Shown piece by piece: positions 1 through 5,860 of a DNA stretch of 5,991 nt. The notes under the pieces are model-generated. The model did not search any database and had not been told where the DNA came from. It was given only the letters and a program-made list of their open reading frames with translations. Position numbers and translations under genes: made by a program. Location: NCBI GenBank assembly GCA_011049495.1, contig DSBF01000271.1, positions 1 to 5,991 on the forward strand, read 5' to 3'. This stretch comes from Ignavibacteria bacterium (GTDB lineage: Bacteria > Bacteroidota > Ignavibacteria > Ignavibacteriales > Melioribacteraceae). Each line of letters begins with the position of its first letter. The first letter of the stretch is position 1.

Positions 1-21
1 AAATAATTATAAAACTATATT

Positions 22-26
22 GGAGG
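22..26 (+). promoter_or_regulatory. Strong Shine-Dalgarno site for the TonB-like gene
   Basis: GGAGG lies six bases before the ATG at 33. It is a near-perfect anti-16S match and fixes the start codon of the first gene. It is clearly stronger than the site before the MCP (purine-rich AGAGAAG at 442-448) and those before abgT and xdhA, which have no clear Shine-Dalgarno. This suggests that the short TonB-like protein is translated more efficiently than its neighbours. Only 21 bases lie upstream of it, so no promoter can be judged. Confidence 0.8.
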
Positions 27-32
27 AAAAAA

Positions 33-443
33 ATGATCCTAAAATCGAATAGGAGTTTAATTTTATTATTACCGTTAATCTTGATTTTTGGATTTCTATT
101 AAATGTAAACTTAACCGCAGATCAAGGAATAAATCAGGATGACGGTTACTTAGCATTTGCAGAGGAAATGCCCGAAGTTGAAGGAGGGTTGCCGTCTTTA
201 TATAAAACAATAAGATATCCTGATATTGCTAGAAAAGCTGGTATCTCCGGACGAGTATATGTTATGGCGTTTATCGATGAATCCGGGAATGTAAATGATG
301 TGCAAGTAATTAAAGGTATTGGAGGCGGCTGCGATGAAGCGGCTGTTGAAGCAATCAAAAAGACAAAATTTATACCCGGTAAAAATAAAGGACAAGCTGT
401 AAAAGTTAAATTATCCTTACCAATTAATTTCCAACTTCAATAG
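33..443 (+). CDS. Short TonB C-terminal-domain protein with N-terminal membrane segment
   Basis: Encodes 136 residues. A basic start (MILKSNR) leads into one hydrophobic stretch at about residues 8-26. A short polar linker follows, then a TonB C-terminal domain from about residue 45 to the end. Family signs are EEMPEVEGG (44-52), RYPDIARKAGISGRV (61-75), DESGNV (82-87), the GIGGGCDEAAVEAIKK block (95-110), FIPGKNKG (113-120) and the closing LPINFQLQ. TonB domains normally sit in the periplasm and contact outer-membrane receptors, drawing energy from ExbB/ExbD. Here the usual long Pro-rich spacer is missing: only about 20 residues separate membrane and domain, too few to span a periplasm. The protein may therefore be a periplasmic domain protein rather than a working energy transducer. 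No clear signal-peptidase site is visible, so the helix may be an uncleaved anchor. The start is fixed by GGAGG six bases upstream. The gene lies 9 bases before the MCP and is probably co-transcribed with it. The domain call is firm; the role is not. Confidence 0.9.
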   Translation: MILKSNRSLILLLPLILIFGFLLNVNLTADQGINQDDGYLAFAEEMPEVEGGLPSLYKTIRYPDIARKAGISGRVYVMAFIDESGNVNDVQVIKGIGGGCDEAAVEAIKKTKFIPGKNKGQAVKVKLSLPINFQLQ

Positions 444-452
444 AGAAGAAAA

Positions 453-2516
453 ATGTTCAAAAAATTAAACAACATTAAGTTCGTTAGAAAAATTCAAATA
501 GGATTTTTTCTTATCGCAGCGGTTGCTACATTCGTTGCCGTTAATGATTTTTTACGCATTTCACAATTCGAGAAGACTAAAGAAGATATCTTTTCCGATT
601 ATATGGAGCCAATGGTTGTTGTGAAGGGAATGTATACCGAATTCCAAAAGATGCAATTCGTACTGCTGCAGTTTTCGATTCCAGAATTTGCCGATGATTT
701 TACAAAAAATGTCGGTATCTACCGCGGTTATAGCGAAAATTTTGACAACTCAATTTTAGAATTAACTGAAAAAGAGCTGAATAACGAAATTGTTTATAAC
801 TCACTTGAAGAAATAAATTCAATTTGGTTGAATTATAAAGGATTGGTTGCCGATGGAATAATAAGTGCCAGTGCATCACAAATGTTTGATATGGCGGCTG
901 TAATTGCCTCTACTTCAGGTAAAGAAGTCGGTGATATTCTTGTCGCAAAGTTTGACTCGATAGTCGACGAACTTAACAAAAAGTCAGACTCGCTGAATAT
1001 TGAAATGACAGAGCAAATCAGTATATCCCGAACATCAACTTTAATTGGAATGATAGTAGGCACTATATTTTTCTTAATTGCAGTATTCGTTATTGCGCCG
1101 ACAATTTCCAAACCCATGAACGAATTGAAAGAGGTTGTTAAGCAATTCTCCGACGGGAATTATAATTTGGAACTCAATCTCGATAGAAAAGATGAATTTG
1201 GTGAATTAGCCGATTTGATGAATGTTATGAAAGAGAAACAGCTCGAAAAAATTAATGCCGTTAAGAATGTTGCGGAAGGCAAATTGGAAAAAGTCGTTCC
1301 TGCTTCTGAAAATGATGAACTCTCGTTTGCAATAAACAAACAAATTGATATTCTGCAAAGTTTGTTAAGAGAAGCAGACAAACTTGTGGAAGCAAACAAA
1401 GTCGGCGATCTATCACTCAAAGGTGAAGTCAATAAATTTAACGGAGATTGGCAGAAATTTATAATCGGCATAAACTCCATACTTGATTCAATGATAAGAC
1501 CGATCAGAGAAGCTACAGTTGTTTTAACCGAAATTGCACGTGGTAATTTAACTATGAAGATGGAACAAGATTATCAAGGTGATTATCAACTGATTAAGGA
1601 TAATATTAATAAAGTTGTTGATTCACTTAATGATATTCTTTATAAAGTAATTAATAATTCGCACCAGCTTGAAGTGATGACGACAAATATATATAACGGT
1701 ACGGAAGAACTTGTCAGCGGTGCCGAAAGACAAAAAACTCAGACGTATGAAGTGGCATCTGCTATTGAAGAAATGGCTACTACTATACAGGATAACAGTA
1801 AGAGTGCAGTTACTACATCCCAACTTGCAGATCAAGCCGGTAACAAAGCACAAGAAGGCGGAAATGTTGTCGGTGAAACCATTAAAGGTATTCAGCGTAT
1901 TGCAGATGTTGTCTTCAAATCCGAAAAAACAATTCACGAACTTGCAAATAACACCAATAAAATTGGTGAAATTATTCAAGTGATTAATGAGATTGCAGAT
2001 CAAACCAATCTGCTTGCACTTAACGCAGCAATAGAAGCTGCAAGAGCCGGAGAGCAGGGAAGAGGTTTTGCAGTTGTTGCTGATGAAGTTCGTAAGCTTG
2101 CCGAACGTACTACTAATGCTACTGAAGAAATTGAAAATATGCTGGGTAAAATTCAAAAAGATACATCCGAAGCCGTACTTGTAATTAACCAAGGAACCGA
2201 AGAAGTTGAAAACGGTAAAAAATTAGCAAATGAAGCTAGCAATGCTCTAACGGAAATAATAAAGAGTGCCGATGAAGTTTCTTATACTATAAAACATTTG
2301 GCTGCCGCCAATGAAGAGCAGAGTACAACCAGCGCGGCTATTTCTAAAAATGTAGAAGAGATAAGATTGGTAACCGAGGATTACAGTCTTCACATAAGCC
2401 AAATAAAAGATTCTGTTAAAAAACTCTCGGATTCTTCGAGCGAATTGAAAGTATCATTAAGTAAATTTAATATAACCGAAGCAGAATTTGTGGAACAAGA
2501 AGAATATAACTATTAA
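453..2516 (+). CDS. Transmembrane methyl-accepting chemotaxis protein with HAMP chain
   Basis: Encodes 687 residues, an inner-membrane chemoreceptor that would control CheA through CheW. TM1 is about residues 14-32 and TM2 about 195-215. Between them is a helical periplasmic sensor of about 160 residues, of 4HB_MCP style by size and position. A canonical HAMP follows (about 212-266, with P221 and DEFG at 247-250). Three further HAMP-like segments then appear: about 267-305 (EGKLEK, NDEL), 306-348 (GDLSLKG, NGDW) and 349-400 (RPIREA, ARGNL, GDYQ). The signalling hairpin is about 405-670, with its conserved tip at 511-552 (EIADQTNLLALNAAIEAARA, then GEQGRGFAVVADEVRKLAER). Probable methylation regions are around E439-E440 and E621-E622. 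The C-terminus ends EEYNY and lacks a CheR-tethering pentapeptide such as NWETF. By eye each hairpin arm is 14 residues longer than in E. coli Tsr, pointing to the 40H class. No ligand can be named. The ATG at 453 follows the TonB-like stop by 9 bases and has a purine-rich AGAGAAG upstream. Confidence 0.96.
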   Translation: MFKKLNNIKFVRKIQIGFFLIAAVATFVAVNDFLRISQFEKTKEDIFSDYMEPMVVVKGMYTEFQKMQFVLLQFSIPEFADDFTKNVGIYRGYSENFDNSILELTEKELNNEIVYNSLEEINSIWLNYKGLVADGIISASASQMFDMAAVIASTSGKEVGDILVAKFDSIVDELNKKSDSLNIEMTEQISISRTSTLIGMIVGTIFFLIAVFVIAPTISKPMNELKEVVKQFSDGNYNLELNLDRKDEFGELADLMNVMKEKQLEKINAVKNVAEGKLEKVVPASENDELSFAINKQIDILQSLLREADKLVEANKVGDLSLKGEVNKFNGDWQKFIIGINSILDSMIRPIREATVVLTEIARGNLTMKMEQDYQGDYQLIKDNINKVVDSLNDILYKVINNSHQLEVMTTNIYNGTEELVSGAERQKTQTYEVASAIEEMATTIQDNSKSAVTTSQLADQAGNKAQEGGNVVGETIKGIQRIADVVFKSEKTIHELANNTNKIGEIIQVINEIADQTNLLALNAAIEAARAGEQGRGFAVVADEVRKLAERTTNATEEIENMLGKIQKDTSEAVLVINQGTEEVENGKKLANEASNALTEIIKSADEVSYTIKHLAAANEEQSTTSAAISKNVEEIRLVTEDYSLHISQIKDSVKKLSDSSSELKVSLSKFNITEAEFVEQEEYNY

Positions 2517-2521
2517 TTATA

Positions 2522-2547
2522 TCCCCGGAATTTCGATATTCCGGGGA
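2522..2547. terminator. Hairpin between convergent genes, probable bidirectional terminator
   Basis: TCCCCGGAAT (2522-2531) pairs perfectly with ATTCCGGGGA (2538-2547) around a six-base loop, TTCGAT. It begins 5 bases after the MCP stop and ends 23 bases before the stop of the convergent abgT gene. GC-rich stems like this between convergent genes usually end transcription on both strands. Neither strand has a solid T-run directly after the stem, only AT-rich sequence, so classical intrinsic termination is not assured. The stem could instead protect mRNA 3' ends. Confidence 0.65.
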
Positions 2548-2570
2548 ACTGTTGAATAATTATTTACATC

Positions 2571-4100
2571 CTAAATGTTATAATAAAGACCTGCATCCGG
2601 TCCTAACGGTAAACCAAATCCAAGCCAAATAACAAGCAAAATAGCCCAAGCAATAAAAAATATTATTGTGTATGGCAGCATTGTCGAGATTATTGTTCCG
2701 ATACCTGCTTTACTATCATACTTCTGAAAGTAGGCAATAATTAAAGCAAAGAAACTCATCATTGGTGAAATAATGTTTGTAATGCTGTCACCGATTCTGT
2801 AAACAACTTGAGTTAATTCAGGTGAGTATCCTAAAAGCATAAACATCGGGACAAATATTGGTGCCATTAAAGCCCACTTAGCCGATGCGCTTCCCATAAG
2901 CATATTTATCATTGCTGATAAAATTATAAACATTAACATAAGCGGAATAATACCTAAGCCGGAAGATGCAATTAAATCCGCACCTTTTACCGCAAAGATT
3001 ACCCCGAGATTAGTCCATTTAAAGTAAGCAACAAACTGTGCGGCAAAGAAAACAATTACAATGTATAAACTAAGAGTTTTTGTAGCAGAACTCATACTGT
3101 TGATTACATCGGTATCATTTTTAAATTTACCGACACCAACACCGTATGCGATTCCCATTAGTCCGGCAACAATAAACAAAATAGCAACAACACCTTTTAT
3201 TAATGGCGATGTTAACATTCCTCCGTCGCTGCCTCTTAAAAATCCGTCTTCGGGAATGATACCGATAAGAACAATAATTGTAATGAATACAAAAGTGATT
3301 AAACTATATTTCAATCCTCTTTTTTCATTGGTGCCAAGTTTTTCAATTTTTTCCGGTTGAACATCTCCTTCATATTTTCCTAATCTCGGTTCGACAATTT
3401 TCTCGGTTACCCATGTGCCGGCAAAAGCAATAATAAAAGTAGAGACAAACATAAAGTAATAGTTAGCTGTAGGATTAACCAAATAATTCGGATCAATAAT
3501 CTGTGCAGCCTCTTCAGAAAGTCCGGCTAACAAAGGATCAATAGTTCCTAATAATAAATTAGCGCTGAAACCTCCTGAGACACCGGAAAATGCTGCTGCC
3601 ATTCCCGCTATGGGATGTCTATGAACAGCACCGAAAATTATACCTGCTAATGGAATTAAAAGTACGTAACCTATATCGCTTGCTGTGTTGGATATTACTC
3701 CTGAAAAAACTAATATGAAGGTTAATAATCGATTTGGTGCCGATAATACAAGCAGTCTAATTATTGTTGCTATTAAACCGCTTCCTTCTGCAACTCCAAT
3801 ACCAAGCATTGCAACGAGAACGATACCGAGCGGAGCAAAACTTGTAAAGTTATCTACCATCTCAAGTAAAATTCTGTTTAGCCCATCTTCGGTCATCAAG
3901 TTGACAGGTATTATAGTTTCACCTGTACCGGGATGAATAGCTTCCCAACCCAATGAGGCTGCAACTGCAGAGAGTATTATAATAGATAATGCAAATAATC
4001 CGAAGAGCGTACCGGGGTGAGGTAAGGCGTTTCCGGCTTTTTCTGTTAAGTTCAAAAATTTGTTAAAGAGCGAGTTTGATTCTTTTTTCTTTTTCTCCAT
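2571..4100 (-). CDS. abgT: AbgT-family transporter (p-aminobenzoyl-glutamate / antimetabolite transporter family)
   Basis: Encodes 509 residues, about the length of E. coli AbgT (roughly 510). It is an inner-membrane protein with many hydrophobic helices after a Lys-rich cytoplasmic start (MEKKKKESN). Family motifs in order are GNALPHPGTLFGLFAL (23-38), SNTASDIGYVLLIPLAG (137-153), the hairpin region GGFSANLLLGTIDPLLAG (176-193), GSASAKWALMAPIFVPM (403-419) and YRIGDSITNIISPMM (434-448). D188, W409, P427 and R435 match in spacing the Asp, Trp, Pro and Arg reported as important in the YdaH and MtrF structures. E. coli AbgT takes up p-aminobenzoyl-glutamate, a folate breakdown product, whereas YdaH and MtrF were described as sulfonamide exporters. 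Direction and substrate cannot be read from this sequence. There is no adjacent abgA/abgB hydrolase on the visible side. The gene is divergent from xdhA and convergent with the MCP. The ATG at 4098-4100 has no clear Shine-Dalgarno. It is preferred because the Lys-rich tail and the first helix follow it directly. Confidence 0.94.
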   Translation of the reverse strand: MEKKKKESNSLFNKFLNLTEKAGNALPHPGTLFGLFALSIIILSAVAASLGWEAIHPGTGETIIPVNLMTEDGLNRILLEMVDNFTSFAPLGIVLVAMLGIGVAEGSGLIATIIRLLVLSAPNRLLTFILVFSGVISNTASDIGYVLLIPLAGIIFGAVHRHPIAGMAAAFSGVSGGFSANLLLGTIDPLLAGLSEEAAQIIDPNYLVNPTANYYFMFVSTFIIAFAGTWVTEKIVEPRLGKYEGDVQPEKIEKLGTNEKRGLKYSLITFVFITIIVLIGIIPEDGFLRGSDGGMLTSPLIKGVVAILFIVAGLMGIAYGVGVGKFKNDTDVINSMSSATKTLSLYIVIVFFAAQFVAYFKWTNLGVIFAVKGADLIASSGLGIIPLMLMFIILSAMINMLMGSASAKWALMAPIFVPMFMLLGYSPELTQVVYRIGDSITNIISPMMSFFALIIAYFQKYDSKAGIGTIISTMLPYTIIFFIAWAILLVIWLGFGLPLGPDAGLYYNI

Positions 4101-4261
4101 AAAAATCCGTTTTATTTAGCTGAATCCGTTCAGAAAATTAATGCGTAACGATAATGATTTTATGTTTTGATGCATAAAGGAAATGATTTTATTATAATTC
4201 ATAAATTATTAATTCATATGTAAAAAATGTAATCGCCGACTTCCAGTCAACGTAAGTATAT

Positions 4262-4323
4262 ATCACGATATTTAGAACAGTTTGTGATCAACTATTTTTT
4301 GTGATCACCAGCTACACAATCAC
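4262..4323. promoter_or_regulatory. Cluster of GTGAT/ATCAC half-sites, candidate operator or hairpin
   Basis: TTTGTGATCA occurs twice as a direct repeat (4281-4290 and 4298-4307), 17 bases apart. The second copy extends to the perfect 8-base palindrome GTGATCAC (4301-4308). Further ATCAC copies lie at 4262-4266 and 4319-4323. GTGATCA (4284-4290) can also pair with TGATCAC (4302-4308) around an 11-base loop. Repeated symmetrical half-sites between divergent genes are typical of a transcription-factor site. The half-sites are abutted rather than spaced as in CRP/FNR sites (TGTGA-N6-TCACA), so no family is assigned. Functional role is inferred from position and symmetry only. Confidence 0.4.
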
Positions 4324-4340
4324 GCAAGCTGAAGCTTGCG
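4323..4340. repeat. Short perfect palindrome, REP-like hairpin
   Basis: CGCAAGC (4323-4329) and GCTTGCG (4334-4340) form a perfect seven-pair stem around the tetraloop TGAA. It is much more GC-rich than the surrounding sequence. Short palindromes of this build, placed between genes, are typical of dispersed REP-type elements. It has no T-run after it on the + strand (GTTACATTT), so it is unlikely to be a terminator. It sits about 107 bases before the xdhA start, where a terminator would be out of place unless it attenuates transcription. Repeat status cannot be shown from one copy. Confidence 0.45.
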
Positions 4341-4447
4341 GTTACATTTAAAGTTATTCATTAAAAGTAATAATTCATTCACCATTCTGCAGTTTCATTT
4401 ATCTTTTAATTTCGGTAATTTTATAAAAACAGCTTAATGAGTGAAAA

Positions 4448-5860
4448 GTGAACACAAAAAATTTATCATTCATTTTAAATGATGTTGAGATAAATATAAA
4501 AGTAAATCCTTCTCTTCCTTTGTTGGATTACATTCGGAAAGAGAAACACCTTACCGGAACTAAAGAGGTCTGTAAAGAAGGTGACTGCGGAGCTTGTGCT
4601 GTTCTATTTGGCGAAGTAATTGATAATAAACTAAATTATAAAACTATCACTTCTTGTATCTACCCGATTGGTAACTGCAACGGTAAACATATTGTCACGA
4701 TTGAAGGGATTAATAAACAAGAACTTTTACTTCATCAAAAGGCATTTGTTGATGAAAATGCTTCGCAATGCGGATTTTGTACTCCGGGATTTATAATCTC
4801 ATTCACTTGTTATCTCCTCAATAATGAAAAGTATAATTTAGATGATGCAATAAATTCGATAGCAGGAAATATCTGCCGGTGTACGGGCTATCATTCAATT
4901 GAAAGAGCAATGGATACGGTTATTAAAGAATTACAGACTAAAAATGAATTAGACAAAATTGATTATTTAATTCAACAGAATATTATCCCGGAATACTTCA
5001 AAGAAATAAAAAAGAGACTAATAAACTTATCATTGCCACAAGAAACCATACCGGATAAATCTGCAATATTTATCGGCGGCGGTTCTGATTTGTTTGTACA
5101 GAAACCTGATGATTTACTCGAAGAAGAAGTTTACTTAATAACCGAACGTAAATTAAATTACATTCGTGAAAGTAACAGCATAATTAAAATAGGGAGCGGA
5201 ACTACTTTCGAAGAAATTAAACAATCCGAGATTCTCAATAAATTTTTCCCATCACTTAAAAACGATGTAGACTTAATTGCATCACTTCCGGTACGTAATG
5301 TAGCAACAGTCGGCGGTAATTTATCAAATGCCTCTCCTATTGGTGATATAACTATCATACTTCTTTCTTTAAATGCTAATTTAACGTTAAGTGACGGAGA
5401 GCAAGAAAGAAACTTACCGCTAAAAGAGTTTTACCTTGATTACAAAAAACTAAACAAACAAAAAATAGAGTTTATCAAAGAAGTTTCATTTCATATTCCG
5501 CCGAAAAAATTTTACTTCAATTTTGAGAAAGTTTCAAAACGAACTTACCTTGATATAGCAAGTGTAAACAGTGCAATCCTAATCGAAGTTGATAATGATA
5601 AAATTATTTCCGCATCAATTTCAGCCGGGGGAGTTGCTCCAATACCTAAACTGCTTGTTCAAACAAATAATTACTTGAAAGGGAAAAAAATCAGTATCGA
5701 TATAATTGACGAAGCATTACAAATAACTCAATCTGAAATTTCACCTATAAGTGATGTGCGAGGAAGTGCCGAGTATAAAAGATTATTATTAAATCAATTA
5801 ATTAAATCTCATTTCCTGAAATTATTCCCGCAAAAAATATTTGAAAATGAGTTAGTATGA
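4448..5860 (+). CDS. xdhA: Xanthine dehydrogenase small subunit, 2Fe-2S and FAD domains (XdhA)
   Basis: Encodes 470 residues, close to the roughly 460 of bacterial XdhA proteins that fuse the iron-sulfur and FAD parts. With XdhB it would oxidise hypoxanthine and xanthine to urate in the cytoplasm, passing electrons from molybdenum through two clusters to FAD and NAD+. The plant-type 2Fe-2S domain (about 5-85) has C42, C47, C50 and C70. The second, helical 2Fe-2S domain (about 86-160) has QCGFCTPG (C108, C111) and CRCTGY (C143, C145), so all eight ligands are present. After a linker, the FAD domain (about 203-365) shows FIGGGSDLFVQ (208-218) and LPVRNVATVGGNLSNASPIGD (280-300). The CO_deh_flav_C-type domain (about 366-460) has KVSKRTYLDIASVNSAI (361-377), SAGGVAPIPKL and SDVRGSAEY. 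The start is GTG: an in-frame TGA at 4442 leaves no earlier start, and the family N-terminus follows at once. It overlaps xdhB by ATGA. Related hydroxylases that act on other heterocycles share this layout, so the substrate is probable rather than proven. Confidence 0.93.
   Translation: MNTKNLSFILNDVEINIKVNPSLPLLDYIRKEKHLTGTKEVCKEGDCGACAVLFGEVIDNKLNYKTITSCIYPIGNCNGKHIVTIEGINKQELLLHQKAFVDENASQCGFCTPGFIISFTCYLLNNEKYNLDDAINSIAGNICRCTGYHSIERAMDTVIKELQTKNELDKIDYLIQQNIIPEYFKEIKKRLINLSLPQETIPDKSAIFIGGGSDLFVQKPDDLLEEEVYLITERKLNYIRESNSIIKIGSGTTFEEIKQSEILNKFFPSLKNDVDLIASLPVRNVATVGGNLSNASPIGDITIILLSLNANLTLSDGEQERNLPLKEFYLDYKKLNKQKIEFIKEVSFHIPPKKFYFNFEKVSKRTYLDIASVNSAILIEVDNDKIISASISAGGVAPIPKLLVQTNNYLKGKKISIDIIDEALQITQSEISPISDVRGSAEYKRLLLNQLIKSHFLKLFPQKIFENELV

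Larger units (their letters stand above)
4101..4447. other. Divergent intergenic region abgT-xdhA, no protein gene
   Basis: These 347 bases carry no credible ORF and must hold the promoters of both flanking genes. The abgT-proximal part (4101-4260) is plain AT-rich sequence. It contains a TATAAT-like -10 readable on either strand at 4191-4198, but no convincing -35 at the right distance, so no promoter is called. The middle (4262-4340) is distinctly structured, with GTGATCA repeats and a short perfect palindrome, listed separately. The xdhA-proximal part (4345-4447) is AT-rich, with ATTCATT repeated at 4356-4362 and 4373-4379 and a weak TAATAAT at 4368-4374. No riboswitch core was recognised. 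The sharp change from AT-rich flanks to the structured block suggests an operator region or an inserted small repeat. Confidence 0.6.

Noticed and set aside
7..395. Three short - strand open frames (7-210, 146-358 and 198-395) over the TonB-like gene
   Set aside because: They overlap a gene with a clear domain and a strong ribosome site, and none shows a recognisable feature.
833..1480. Two open frames on the - strand (833-1117 and 1160-1480) inside the MCP gene
   Set aside because: Both are antisense to well-supported coding sequence, have no ribosome site and show no family resemblance.
1623..2192. Long open frame (189 codons) on the - strand inside the MCP gene
   Set aside because: It lies fully antisense to the conserved MCP signalling domain. 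Its translation is rich in Cys, Phe and Asn with no recognisable domain, as expected from the reverse of a helical Glu/Ala/Lys-rich coding sequence.
3061..3936. Open frames on the + strand (3061-3360 and 3685-3936) inside abgT
   Set aside because: Their Pro/Ile/Ser-rich composition is the complement of membrane helices on the other strand. They have no motifs, and abgT is conserved throughout this stretch.
4191..4198. TATAAT-like -10 box for abgT or a + strand transcript
   Set aside because: It matches on both strands simply because the sequence is a symmetric AT run, and no -35-like hexamer sits at the expected distance.
4281..4308. CRISPR-like or tandem repeat from the two TTTGTGATCA copies
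   Set aside because: There are only two short copies with a 7-base gap, which is far too few and too short for a CRISPR array or a tandem repeat tract.
4323..4340. Intrinsic terminator reading of the CGCAAGC/GCTTGCG palindrome
   Set aside because: No T-run follows, and it lies between divergent genes where neither transcript ends. A repeat or regulatory structure is more likely.
4437..4439. ATG as the start of xdhA
   Set aside because: It is in another frame and meets TGA after four codons. The xdhA frame itself has a stop at 4442, so GTG at 4448 is the only usable start nearby.
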